The translations under genes and the position numbers were made by a program. A stretch of 64,000 nucleotides of DNA from Fidelibacterota bacterium SCGC AAA160-B08 (lineage in GTDB: Bacteria > Fidelibacterota > Marinisomatia > Marinisomatales > Marinisomataceae): assembly GCA_000402755.1 (NCBI GenBank), contig AQSD01000001.1, positions 62,001 through 126,000 of the forward strand, written 5' to 3'. Below the pieces are notes generated by a model that worked only from the letters and a program-made list of their open reading frames with translations, ran no database searches and had not been told where the DNA came from. Positions within the stretch are counted from its first letter, which is position 1, and every line of letters starts with the position of its first letter. This document shows, piece after piece, positions 9,497-16,353 of this stretch.

Positions 9497-9552
9497 TGTA
9501 TTGGATTTTTTATAAATTAACTCTACTTTATAACAAATTAAAGAGTAAGTAA

Positions 9553-11013
9553 ATGGCTAAAATAACTAAACAATCAGACAATTTTGCAAAATGGTATACT
9601 GATGTCATTTTGGAGGCAGACTTAGCAGAATATGGCCCAGTAAAAGGGACTATGGTTATTAAGCCTTATGGCTACTCTCTTTGGGAAAATGTTAAGGACA
9701 CTTTAAACAGCATGATTAAAGAAAGCGGTCATGAAAATGCATATTTTCCACTATTTATTCCAAAAAGCTTTCTTGAAAAAGAAGCCAAGCATGTAGAGGG
9801 CTTTGCAAAAGAATGTGCAGTAGTCACACACTCAAAGCTTATTTCTGAAGACGGTGTACTGAAGGTAGACCCAAGCTCAAAGCTAGAAGAAGAAATTATT
9901 GTACGCCCAACTTCTGAAACAATTATTTGGCATATGTTTAAAAAATGGGTTACATCTTACAGAGACTTGCCTATTAAAATTAATCAATGGGCAAATGTGG
10001 TACGTTGGGAGATGCGCACTAGACTGTTTTTAAGAACTTCAGAATTTTTATGGCAAGAAGGCCATACTGCACATGCAACCAAAGAAGAGGCGATGGCAGA
10101 AACGCTTATGATTGTTGATATGTATAAATGTTTATTTGAAGACCACCTTGCTATTCCAACTATGATTGGAAGAAAGTCTAATATGGAAAGATTTGCAGGG
10201 GCAGATGAAACCTACTCTATCGAAACGATGATGAGAGATAAAAAGGCATTACAAGCAGGAACTTCTCACTATTTGGGTACAAATTTTGGTACTGCATTTG
10301 ATGTAAAATTTCAGAGTAAAGAAAACAAAGAACAGCCAGTGTTTGCAACAAGCTGGGGAGTGAGCACTCGCATGATTGGAGCGTTGATTATGGTTCACGG
10401 CGATGACAAAGGATTAAAAATTCCACCTAGAATTGCTCCACATCAAGTAGTCATTATACCTATTAATCCTAAAAACGAAGAAAAAGAAAAATTTGATAAT
10501 TTTGTTGATACAATTTATAACAAACTGAAAAATGATAGCATTAGATGTTCGATTGATAATTCAAATAATAGCCCAGGATTTAAGTTTAATAATTGGGAAT
10601 TAAAAGGCGCCCCACTACGTATTGATATTGGTTTAAAAGAATTTCAAAATAATAAAGTCACCGTTTGTAGAAGAGATACGGGCGAAAAAGAAGAAATATC
10701 ACCAGGCCAATTAAGCCAACTTTCATCAACCTTAGAAGATATTCAAAAAGGTATGTATAGTTCTGCGAGTACTTTTTTAGAAGAAAATACGTTCGAATTA
10801 AATGATTATAGCGAATTCAAAAAACTACTTTCTAAAGAGAATTGTTTCATCAAAACATATTGGGATGGATCAGATATCTCAGAATTAAAAATCAAACAAG
10901 AAACAAAGGCTACTATCCGTTGTATTTTAGAAGATGTAAATGACTCTAATTTAAAATGTATTTTCTCTGGAGAGCCAGCGAAGCATCTTGTAGTTTTTGC
11001 AAAAGCATATTAA
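9553..11013 (+). CDS. proS: Prolyl-tRNA synthetase, archaeal/eukaryal type
   Basis: A 486-residue class II synthetase that charges tRNA-Pro. The N-terminus (SDNFAKWYTDVILEADLAEY) and the downstream GTMVIKPYGYSLWENV are diagnostic of the shorter archaeal/eukaryal-like form without the editing domain inserted in E. coli ProS. Motif 2 appears as WANVVRWEMRTRLFLRTSEFLWQEGHTAHAT and motif 3 around TSWGVSTRMIGALIMVHGDD, followed by the anticodon-binding domain (from about 295, PPRIAPHQVVIIPI) and a C-terminal zinc-ribbon-like region. That last region has only partial Cys content (C450, C467 region), so zinc binding is uncertain. This type is common in Bacteroidota, Deinococcus and other non-proteobacterial lineages. 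The start has only a weak GAGTAAGT ribosome site. Confidence 0.96.
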   Translation: MAKITKQSDNFAKWYTDVILEADLAEYGPVKGTMVIKPYGYSLWENVKDTLNSMIKESGHENAYFPLFIPKSFLEKEAKHVEGFAKECAVVTHSKLISEDGVLKVDPSSKLEEEIIVRPTSETIIWHMFKKWVTSYRDLPIKINQWANVVRWEMRTRLFLRTSEFLWQEGHTAHATKEEAMAETLMIVDMYKCLFEDHLAIPTMIGRKSNMERFAGADETYSIETMMRDKKALQAGTSHYLGTNFGTAFDVKFQSKENKEQPVFATSWGVSTRMIGALIMVHGDDKGLKIPPRIAPHQVVIIPINPKNEEKEKFDNFVDTIYNKLKNDSIRCSIDNSNNSPGFKFNNWELKGAPLRIDIGLKEFQNNKVTVCRRDTGEKEEISPGQLSQLSSTLEDIQKGMYSSASTFLEENTFELNDYSEFKKLLSKENCFIKTYWDGSDISELKIKQETKATIRCILEDVNDSNLKCIFSGEPAKHLVVFAKAY

Positions 11014-11018
11014 TTGCT

Positions 11019-12065
11019 ATGAAAAACAGACTATTTTATTCTCTATTAATTTGCTTATCATATCTTTTGTTCTGGCCAGTTCCAATAAAGCCAGTATCTT
11101 GGGAGTCTCCTATTCCGCCATCAATGACAGACGCGTATGAAAAAAATGATTATTTAAAAAATATAGAGATCTTTTGGGAAAACGACGGACATTATGGGCC
11201 GGAAGATATCGCAATTCATGAGGATAATGTATATGTGGGATATCATGATGGGCTTATTATGCGCTCTGATGGGGAGTTTTATAATACTAATGGTCGTCCT
11301 CTTGGAATGGTATTTGATGCTAGCAACAATCTAATCGTTGCAGATGCGATTCAAGGACTGATATCGGTCAACCAAAACGGTATTGCTACGACCCTTTCAA
11401 CAAAATCTGATTCAGATGGGATTCCGCTCAGCTTTGCAGATGATTTAGATATTGCAACCGACGGGAAAATTTACTTTTCTGATGCTTCAGATAAGTTTGG
11501 ATATGGAGAAGATCAAATTGAAGTAATGGAACATACACCAAACGGAAGATTGTTGGTTTATGATCCCGAAACCAAACTTACGACCACACTACTCGATAAT
11601 TTATATTTTGCCAATGGGGTTGCTGTAAGCCCCGACGATTCTTTCGTTCTATTTAATGAAACATTTATGTATAGAGTACAAAAATATTGGCTTAAAGGAG
11701 CAAAGGCCGGCACGTCAGAAATTATTATGGAAAACTTACCTGGTTTTCCAGATAATATCTCTTCGAATGGAAAAGGAATTTATTGGGTGGCACTTTTTAC
11801 AGTAAGAAATGATTTTATTGACCAAACAGCAGACAAGCCTTTTCTTAGGAGTCTAGCCTTGCGATTGCCAGAATTTTTACAGCCTAAACCAGAACCTTAT
11901 GCATTTGTTTTGGGAATTGATGCTAACGGCAATGTTTTACATAATCTTCAGCATAGTGCTAGCGACGCTTATTCTCCTATCACAAGCGTTAAGCAGTATA
12001 ATGACCATTTATATTTTGGCAGCCTCACTCATGAAGGTTGGGGTAAAATAGAAGTTCCAAAATGA
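11019..12065 (+). CDS. Strictosidine-synthase-like / SMP-30 family beta-propeller protein
   Basis: I place the start at the ATG at 11019, because the encoded MKNRLFYSLLICLSYLLFW is a good membrane anchor or signal; an in-frame upstream ATG at 10956 lies inside proS and adds a non-signal extension. The 348-residue product has the six-bladed propeller pattern of the strictosidine synthase-like family: GPEDIAIHEDNVYVGYHDG (blade 1), DGKIYFSDAS, then the conserved block LYFANGVAVSPDDSFVLFNE followed by a Tyr-rich segment and PGFPDNISSNGKGIYWVAL. Bacterial and animal members (APMAP type) are thought to be esterases or lactonases, not alkaloid synthases; the substrate is unknown. It follows proS by 5 bases and overlaps recO by 4 bases (ATGA), so it is co-transcribed with both. 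Confidence 0.85.
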   Translation: MKNRLFYSLLICLSYLLFWPVPIKPVSWESPIPPSMTDAYEKNDYLKNIEIFWENDGHYGPEDIAIHEDNVYVGYHDGLIMRSDGEFYNTNGRPLGMVFDASNNLIVADAIQGLISVNQNGIATTLSTKSDSDGIPLSFADDLDIATDGKIYFSDASDKFGYGEDQIEVMEHTPNGRLLVYDPETKLTTTLLDNLYFANGVAVSPDDSFVLFNETFMYRVQKYWLKGAKAGTSEIIMENLPGFPDNISSNGKGIYWVALFTVRNDFIDQTADKPFLRSLALRLPEFLQPKPEPYAFVLGIDANGNVLHNLQHSASDAYSPITSVKQYNDHLYFGSLTHEGWGKIEVPK

Positions 12066-12742
12066 GGATTTCTACGCCGGGCATTGTTTTAAAAACCAGT
12101 CTATTTAAAGAATCAAGTATCATTGTTAGGTTATTTACATTAAAAAGAGGTAAGTCTTCTTATGTCATTAAAGCTGCGATGCGACAAAAATCTCCACTTA
12201 AAGCTATCTATCAACAAATGAATGAAGTAGAGGTGAATTATGTTCATAGCAATAAAAGGCAACTACAGCCAATATATGATTCTAAAGTTTTGAATGGTTG
12301 GGATAATATTAATACAGATCTTAGAAAAACTGTTTTATGTCTATCCATGCTTGAAATGATTGATAAGGGATTTGATGAAACTACCTCAGATCAGAACACA
12401 TACTATCTCATTAAAAATATATTAGAGTATTTTGATTTAGCTGATCGCGGTTACAACAATGCATTTTATTTTTTTCTCATGCATTTTTTAAAAAATACGG
12501 GATATAATATTATTGATGCCGATGAACACCCTATTGTTAGAAGATATGCTATGAAAGACGCTAAACTACAGGACCAACTAAGGGAAATATATTATTCTGA
12601 TTTTATTAATACAAAAAATATCACTATAGATTTCACCTATGATAAAAAAACTATGGCAAATTTTATATCAGATTTAGTTAGATATCATCTACCAGACATT
12701 AAATCGTTTAGTGTGGCAAAAGAGATATTTAAATCTTCTTAA
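12062..12742 (+). CDS. recO: DNA repair protein RecO
   Basis: A 226-residue protein. The N-terminal OB fold is recognisable in PGIVLKTSLFKESSIIVRLFTLKRGKSSYVIKAAMRQKS, which matches the family pattern 'givL....y.Es..iv.lfT...G....vakGa'. The helical C-terminal domain follows (about 80-226). The four-Cys zinc site of some RecO proteins is not present. RecO works with RecF and RecR to load RecA on SSB-coated single-stranded gaps. It overlaps the preceding propeller gene by 4 bases. Its stop codon (12740-12742) directly abuts the stop codon of ftsB on the other strand, so there is no intergenic DNA between the convergent genes. Confidence 0.88.
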   Translation: MRISTPGIVLKTSLFKESSIIVRLFTLKRGKSSYVIKAAMRQKSPLKAIYQQMNEVEVNYVHSNKRQLQPIYDSKVLNGWDNINTDLRKTVLCLSMLEMIDKGFDETTSDQNTYYLIKNILEYFDLADRGYNNAFYFFLMHFLKNTGYNIIDADEHPIVRRYAMKDAKLQDQLREIYYSDFINTKNITIDFTYDKKTMANFISDLVRYHLPDIKSFSVAKEIFKSS

Positions 12743-13027
12743 TTATTCAACCTTAAAAACTTTTTCACCGGGCTTAACCATCCTGAATTTTTCTCTGGCA
12801 ATTTTTTCAATATATTTTTCATCAAATTCTAGTTTTTCTGCTTCTTTTTCAAGTGAGGCAATTTGTTTGCGTAAAGAGTTGATGTCTTGTTGGATTTCAA
12901 TTTTTTCTTTCTTTAGATGCCAAAGATTAACAAAACCGCGATCGCTAAACAGTAATAAGCTTATGCATCCTACAGATAGGCATGTGAATAGAATATTGGT
13001 AAGTGATAAGCTTTTAAGATTCATCAT
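12743..13027 (-). CDS. ftsB: FtsB/DivIC-family septum formation initiator
   Basis: A 94-residue bitopic membrane protein. Residues about 8-27 form one membrane helix (LTNILFTCLSVGCISLLLFS), followed by a GFVNLWHLKKEKIEIQQ segment and a coiled coil to about residue 70. The C-terminal block EKYIEKIAREKFRMVKPGEKV is the strongly conserved end of the DivIC/FtsB family. The protein bridges FtsQ and FtsL in the divisome. It lies 3 bases downstream of enolase, an arrangement (eno-ftsB) seen in many Gram-negative bacteria. Two adjacent ATG codons (13027 and 13024) are possible starts. Confidence 0.9.
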   Translation of the reverse strand: MMNLKSLSLTNILFTCLSVGCISLLLFSDRGFVNLWHLKKEKIEIQQDINSLRKQIASLEKEAEKLEFDEKYIEKIAREKFRMVKPGEKVFKVE

Positions 13028-13030
13028 ATA

Positions 13031-14314
13031 TTATTTAATAAACGAAAAATCCTTACCAAATATAGGATTTTTTAAACTTTCTTCAATTCTTAACAGCTGG
13101 TTATACTTACTAGTACGATCTGATCGACAAACAGACCCAGTTTTAATTTGACCTCCACCCATAGCTACGGCAAGATCAGCAATAAACGTATCTTCAGTTT
13201 CTCCCGATCTATGAGAAATAATAAAATCATAATTACTCTGTTTTGCTATATTAATAGCCTCAATAGTTTCTGAGACAGTACCAATTTGATTTAATTTAAT
13301 TAAAATGCTATTAATAGCATTTTCACTAACAGCTTTTTGTAATTTTTTAGGATTAGTTACAGTTAAGTCGTCTCCAACAACTTGAATTTTTTCACCTAAA
13401 ACATCAGTCATTTTTGTCCAGCCACGCCAGTCATTTTCATCTAATCCATCTTCGATAGATATAATTGGATATTGATCGATAAGATTGTCATAAAACTTGA
13501 TCATCCCATCGGCATCTAAAGTTTTATTATCAATCTTGAGATTATATTGGCCATCTTTATAAAAGCTAGATGCGGCCACATCTAAAGTCAGAAATACATC
13601 TTCCCCAGCCTTATAGTTAGATTTTTCTATTGCACCCAATAACAGCTCTATTGCATGTTCATTTGATTTAAGCCGAGGAGCAAACCCTCCTTCATCACCA
13701 ACAGTTGTCGATAAGCCTAAGTTTTTTAATTCATTTTTTAATTCATGAAATATTTCTGAGCCCATTCTAATTGACTCTGAAAAAGACGTTGCTCCGCAGG
13801 GGAACAACATAATTTCTTGAATATCAGAACCTCTATCTGCATGCATTCCTCCATTTAGAACATTGATCATTGGAACCGGCATAATAGAACTGTTACTATT
13901 TAAATAAGCATACAATGGTTTTTGATAAAATTTTGCGGATACTACAGCGCAGGCCATTGATATGCCCAACATAGCATTGGCACCATAATTACTCTTGTTT
14001 TTAGTGCCATCAATTTCTATTAATAAGTTGTCTATTTCGGTCTGATTATCAGCTCTTTTGTTAATTAGCTTAGGTTGAAAAACATTGAGTACATTATTAA
14101 TAGCAGTACGTACTTCTTTTCCGTGGAACCTATTTTGATTAAGATCTCGTAGCTCTAGAGCTTCAAATTCGCCGGTAGATGCTCCCGAAGGGACCGCTGC
14201 TTTTCCTGTAATTCCGCTAGCACAAACTTCTACTTCTATCGTCGGAAATCCCCTAGAATCTAATATCTGTCTAGCATGTATTTTTTCTATAATTGGATGG
14301 TTCAAATTTTCCAT
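13031..14314 (-). CDS. eno: Enolase (phosphopyruvate hydratase)
   Basis: A 427-residue glycolytic enzyme that converts 2-phosphoglycerate to phosphoenolpyruvate. Visible hallmarks are ARQILDSRGFPTIEVEV near the N-terminus, the GASTGEFEALELRD loop, PVPMINVLNGGMHADRGSDI, the catalytic TTVGDEGGFAP (general acid Glu), the magnesium ligands in LTLDVAASSF, SIEDGLDENDW and VGDDLTVTNP, and the signature ILIKLNQIGTVSETIEA with the catalytic Lys, then SHRSGETEDTFIADLAVA. Length is normal for the family. It is the first gene of the eno-ftsB unit. The 268-base gap upstream is shared with the divergent small-protein locus. Confidence 0.98.
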   Translation of the reverse strand: MENLNHPIIEKIHARQILDSRGFPTIEVEVCASGITGKAAVPSGASTGEFEALELRDLNQNRFHGKEVRTAINNVLNVFQPKLINKRADNQTEIDNLLIEIDGTKNKSNYGANAMLGISMACAVVSAKFYQKPLYAYLNSNSSIMPVPMINVLNGGMHADRGSDIQEIMLFPCGATSFSESIRMGSEIFHELKNELKNLGLSTTVGDEGGFAPRLKSNEHAIELLLGAIEKSNYKAGEDVFLTLDVAASSFYKDGQYNLKIDNKTLDADGMIKFYDNLIDQYPIISIEDGLDENDWRGWTKMTDVLGEKIQVVGDDLTVTNPKKLQKAVSENAINSILIKLNQIGTVSETIEAINIAKQSNYDFIISHRSGETEDTFIADLAVAMGGGQIKTGSVCRSDRTSKYNQLLRIEESLKNPIFGKDFSFIK

Positions 14315-14412
14315 ATCCTAATCTAGCCCCTATTGTAGTTAGATAATATATTTCTATGACAATTTTAATGAATTAATCATTTCTTCCATAAACAATATTT
14401 TAAATAAAAATC

Positions 14413-14441
14413 TTGATTACTGGTCAAAAAGCGACTATAAT
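14413..14441 (+). promoter_or_regulatory. Near-consensus sigma70-type promoter for the small-protein locus
   Basis: TTGATT (14413-14418) is followed by a 17-base spacer and a perfect TATAAT (14436-14441). Transcription would start near 14448 and read through a structured leader into the 68-residue membrane protein. It is the clearest promoter-like sequence in the window. A second -35-like TTGACA (14489-14494) lies downstream, but its only -10 candidate falls inside the terminator stem. Confidence 0.62.
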
Positions 14442-14479
14442 TATAAAAAAGATGAATAAAGATAACTTTTTTAAAAGAT

Positions 14480-14501
14480 TTAATCATATTGACATGATTA
14501 A
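14480..14501 (+). other. Leader hairpin upstream of the small-protein gene
   Basis: TTAATCAT (14480-14487) and ATGATTAA (14494-14501) form an 8-bp stem around a six-base loop, inside the predicted leader RNA and 7 bases before the terminator hairpin. An additional AAAAAAG/CTTTTTT pairing (14445-14451 with 14466-14472) is possible upstream. Together they suggest a folded leader of about 100 bases. Confidence 0.45.
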
Positions 14502-14508
14502 TAATGGG

Positions 14509-14550
14509 GGTAAAAATCCACTGGATTAAGTGGCGTTTTACCTTTTTTTT
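14509..14550 (+). terminator. Intrinsic terminator within the leader of the small-protein operon (possible attenuator)
   Basis: GGTAAAA (14509-14515) pairs with TTTTACC (14536-14542), and the inner arms CCACT (14518-14522) and AGTGG (14529-14533) pair around a six-base loop, separated by a 2x2 internal bulge. Eight T residues follow at once (14543-14550). This has the form of a Rho-independent terminator, yet it lies between the promoter at 14413 and the start codon at 14583. It would either limit expression conditionally or end a short independent RNA of roughly 100 bases. Confidence 0.7.
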
Positions 14551-14582
14551 AACTAGTTAATAACTAATCAAGGAGGAATAAC

Positions 14583-14789
14583 ATGGCTTCATGGGATTCA
14601 GTAATTACAAGTACGTTAAGTGGTTTAACAGGTGTAGTAAAAGCAGCAGTAATATTTTTTGTGTTTGCTAACATACTATATCCAACAGGAATGGACCCAC
14701 TTGGTGGAATTATGAATTTAGTTGATACTTTTCTAAACGGTGGCGTTACAGGATTGCTAGTATTAGTAGTCTTTTTGTCATGGTTATAA
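14583..14789 (+). CDS. Small membrane protein of unknown family, copy A (68 aa)
   Basis: I do not recognise the family. The 68-residue product has a short polar N-terminus (MASWDSVITSTLSGLTG), one membrane segment (about 18-34, VVKAAVIFFVFANILY), a Gly-rich connector (about 35-53, with GGIMNLVDTFLNGG) and a second hydrophobic segment ending the protein (VTGLLVLVVFLSWL). There is no signal peptide or Cys. An excellent ribosome site, AAGGAGGA at 14570-14577, sits 5 bases before the ATG, much stronger than at most genes here. It is clearly a paralogue of the 70-residue protein next door: both share TLSxLTG, ILY, GI.N.V, GGV.GL and a Trp near the end. The strong promoter and ribosome site suggest abundant product. 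Pilin-like, holin-like or leaderless-peptide roles are possible by topology alone; none is supported further. Confidence 0.78.
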   Translation: MASWDSVITSTLSGLTGVVKAAVIFFVFANILYPTGMDPLGGIMNLVDTFLNGGVTGLLVLVVFLSWL

Positions 14790-14817
14790 TATAGAACCGT
14801 ATTGTACTAACAGAAAA

Positions 14818-14851
14818 ATAAGAGCTCCATACATTAGTGCGGAGCTCTTAT
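14818..14851 (+). other. Perfect 11-bp hairpin between the two small-protein genes
   Basis: ATAAGAGCTCC (14818-14828) and GGAGCTCTTAT (14841-14851) form a perfect 11-bp stem with a 12-base loop. No T run follows, so it is not a standard intrinsic terminator. It occupies the gap between the paralogous genes and ends 13 bases before the second gene's ribosome site. Processing site, mRNA stabiliser or partial terminator setting the ratio of the two proteins are all possible. Confidence 0.75.
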
Positions 14852-14877
14852 AAATTAAAAGTTTGGAGGACAAACAA

Positions 14878-15090
14878 ATGAAAAATGCATTTAAACAAAT
14901 CAATGATACTTTAAGCTCATTAACAGGCTTACTGACACAGGTTGTTGTTGCTGGAACTATTATCGGTATTTTGTATGATGACGTATTTGGTGTTATCGCA
15001 GGTATTGGCAATGCAGTAGCTATGATTGGTGACGGCGGCGTTGCTGGCTTAGTTGCAGTAATGATTGTTGCGGGGTGGATGAAGAAATAA
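14878..15090 (+). CDS. Small membrane protein of unknown family, copy B (70 aa)
   Basis: A paralogue of the preceding 68-residue protein. The start is taken as the ATG at 14878 because GGAGGA (14865-14870) lies 7 bases upstream; an in-frame TTG at 14863 would place the ribosome site inside the gene. The product has an amphipathic N-terminus (MKNAFKQINDTLSSLTGLL), a first hydrophobic segment (about 19-34, TQVVVAGTIIGILYDD), a Gly/Ala-rich middle (GVIAGIGNAVAMIGDGG) and a second hydrophobic segment (VAGLVAVMIVAGW) with a basic MKK tail. Like its neighbour it has two predicted membrane helices joined by a Gly-rich turn and no Cys. The pair is followed by a strong terminator, so the unit is self-contained. 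Function unknown. Confidence 0.78.
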   Translation: MKNAFKQINDTLSSLTGLLTQVVVAGTIIGILYDDVFGVIAGIGNAVAMIGDGGVAGLVAVMIVAGWMKK

Positions 15091-15122
15091 TCTTCTATTA
15101 AACTCTACATTGACTTAAAATA

Positions 15123-15149
15123 AAAAGGGCTCAATTTTTGAGCCCTTTT
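15123..15149 (+). terminator. Intrinsic terminator closing the small-protein unit
   Basis: AAAAGGGCTCAA (15123-15134) and TTGAGCCCTTTT (15138-15149) form a perfect 12-bp stem with a three-base T loop. The right arm ends in four T residues, and the next bases are ACATTATATTT. It separates the small-protein pair from the amidase gene that starts 27 bases later. Confidence 0.9.
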
Positions 15150-15176
15150 ACATTATATTTATAATAATTTTATACT

Positions 15177-16352
15177 ATGAGATTATTAATTTCCCTATAT
15201 CGTATTGTACCCCTCTTTTTTTTGCTATCTATTACTGTAGCAAACAATCAACAATCGATTACAGTCTTAGGGGCCAATAACAACATCCTTGGCAAAGCAG
15301 ATATCTTGAAAAAAGATCAATACTATCTTTCAGTAAATGATTTTGGTAGCATTACTGGTAGTGGATTTTTTGTAAATGATAAAACAAAGAAGATTGTTGT
15401 TTATATAGACGGCTTAAAAATAAAGCTATCACAAAATATTGCATTTATTGTTATTGATGATAAGATATATCAGATGCAAAGCAAGTTAATCAAAAGCAAT
15501 GATGAGTACTATGTTCCAATAGATGACTTTTTTAATATACTATCAGTTCATGGGTCAAATCACCACTCGATAGACTATGCTACAATGTCTATTTCCCTTA
15601 ATTCTAAGATAAAAAATACCAAAGAAATTTCGGCAGTCAATGTGGATTTAACGAAAGAAAAAAATAGGTGGAAACTTGATACGATTATTATTGATCCTGG
15701 ACATGGAGGAAAAGATCCCGGGGCTATTGGATATAGGGGAACCAAAGAAAAGGATATCACGCTAGATGTAGCAAAGCGCTTAGTTAAAAAAATTGAACGT
15801 AATATGAATATCAATACAATTTTAACGCGAGATGAAGATATCTTTATAAGATTACAAGATAGAACAAAGCTTGCCAATTCAAATAACGGTAAATTATTTA
15901 TTAGTATTCACGCTAACTCAGCCGAAGATCGTAGAGCAAATGGTTTTGAAACATATATGATTGGTATGAATAAAAATGCAGCCGCTGTTAGAACTGCTGC
16001 TAGAGAAAATGCAGTACTTGACCTTGAGGGCGGCAGTGCTACGAAACTAACAGATGAAGCTCTTATTAAGGTAACCATCGCACAATCTGGATTTGCAAAC
16101 GGAAGTGAAAAATTTGCTGCACTAGTTCAAGAAGAGATGAACAAGAGATTGCAAAGTAAAGATCGGGGAGTAAAACAAGCTGGTTTTTATGTTTTAGCGT
16201 ATGCCTCCATGCCAAATGTTTTAATTGAATTAGGCTATCTATCCAACCCGGCAGAAGAAAAAAAATTAAAAAGCTCTCAGTACAAAGATGCATTAGCTAC
16301 TTCTATTTATAGAGCAATAGAGAAATATCAAGAGACGCTAGATACCGATTAG
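15177..16352 (+). CDS. N-acetylmuramoyl-L-alanine amidase (Amidase_3, AmiC-like)
   Basis: A 391-residue exported enzyme. Residues 1-22 form a signal peptide (SLYRIVPLFFLLSITVA). An N-terminal domain of about 130 residues (ILKKDQYYLSVNDFGSITG, YYVPIDDFFNIL) resembles copper-amine-oxidase-like or AMIN-type modules that bind the wall. The catalytic Amidase_3 domain runs from about 165 to the end: the zinc ligands are His in IIIDPGHGGKDPGA, Glu in GTKEKDITL and His in FISIHANSAED, and the catalytic Glu is in PNVLIELGYLSNPAEE. It cleaves the amide between MurNAc and L-Ala during cell separation or wall turnover. No ribosome site is visible before the ATG. It is one base from folC, an uncommon pairing. 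Confidence 0.92.
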   Translation: MRLLISLYRIVPLFFLLSITVANNQQSITVLGANNNILGKADILKKDQYYLSVNDFGSITGSGFFVNDKTKKIVVYIDGLKIKLSQNIAFIVIDDKIYQMQSKLIKSNDEYYVPIDDFFNILSVHGSNHHSIDYATMSISLNSKIKNTKEISAVNVDLTKEKNRWKLDTIIIDPGHGGKDPGAIGYRGTKEKDITLDVAKRLVKKIERNMNINTILTRDEDIFIRLQDRTKLANSNNGKLFISIHANSAEDRRANGFETYMIGMNKNAAAVRTAARENAVLDLEGGSATKLTDEALIKVTIAQSGFANGSEKFAALVQEEMNKRLQSKDRGVKQAGFYVLAYASMPNVLIELGYLSNPAEEKKLKSSQYKDALATSIYRAIEKYQETLDTD

Positions 16353-16353
16353 T

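Noticed and set aside
9509..9536. TTGTTA-16-TATAAA on the minus strand before mgtE
   Set aside because: It would leave a leader of only about 6 bases, and such matches are frequent in AT-rich DNA; not firm enough to list as a feature.
10956..11018. Upstream in-frame ATG for the beta-propeller gene inside proS
   Set aside because: The extra 21 residues read as a different frame of proS and would hide the hydrophobic N-terminal anchor.
12711..13151. 146-codon plus-strand frame over ftsB and the end of enolase
   Set aside because: It is antisense to two clear genes, and Ser/Phe-rich runs come from reverse-complemented Lys/Glu codons.
14489..14517. TTGACA with a TAAAAA-like -10 as a second promoter for the small operon
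   Set aside because: The -10 lies within the terminator stem and is poor; the TTGATT/TATAAT pair upstream is far better.
14452..14529. 25-codon reading frame in the small-operon leader, ending in the terminator loop
   Set aside because: Its position is suggestive of a leader peptide, but there is no ribosome site, the ATG is only a few bases from the predicted transcript start, it has no run of one amino acid, and an open stretch of this size is not rare.
14863..14877. TTG start extending the second small protein by five residues
   Set aside because: It would place the strong GGAGGA ribosome site inside the gene; ATG at 14878 has ideal spacing.
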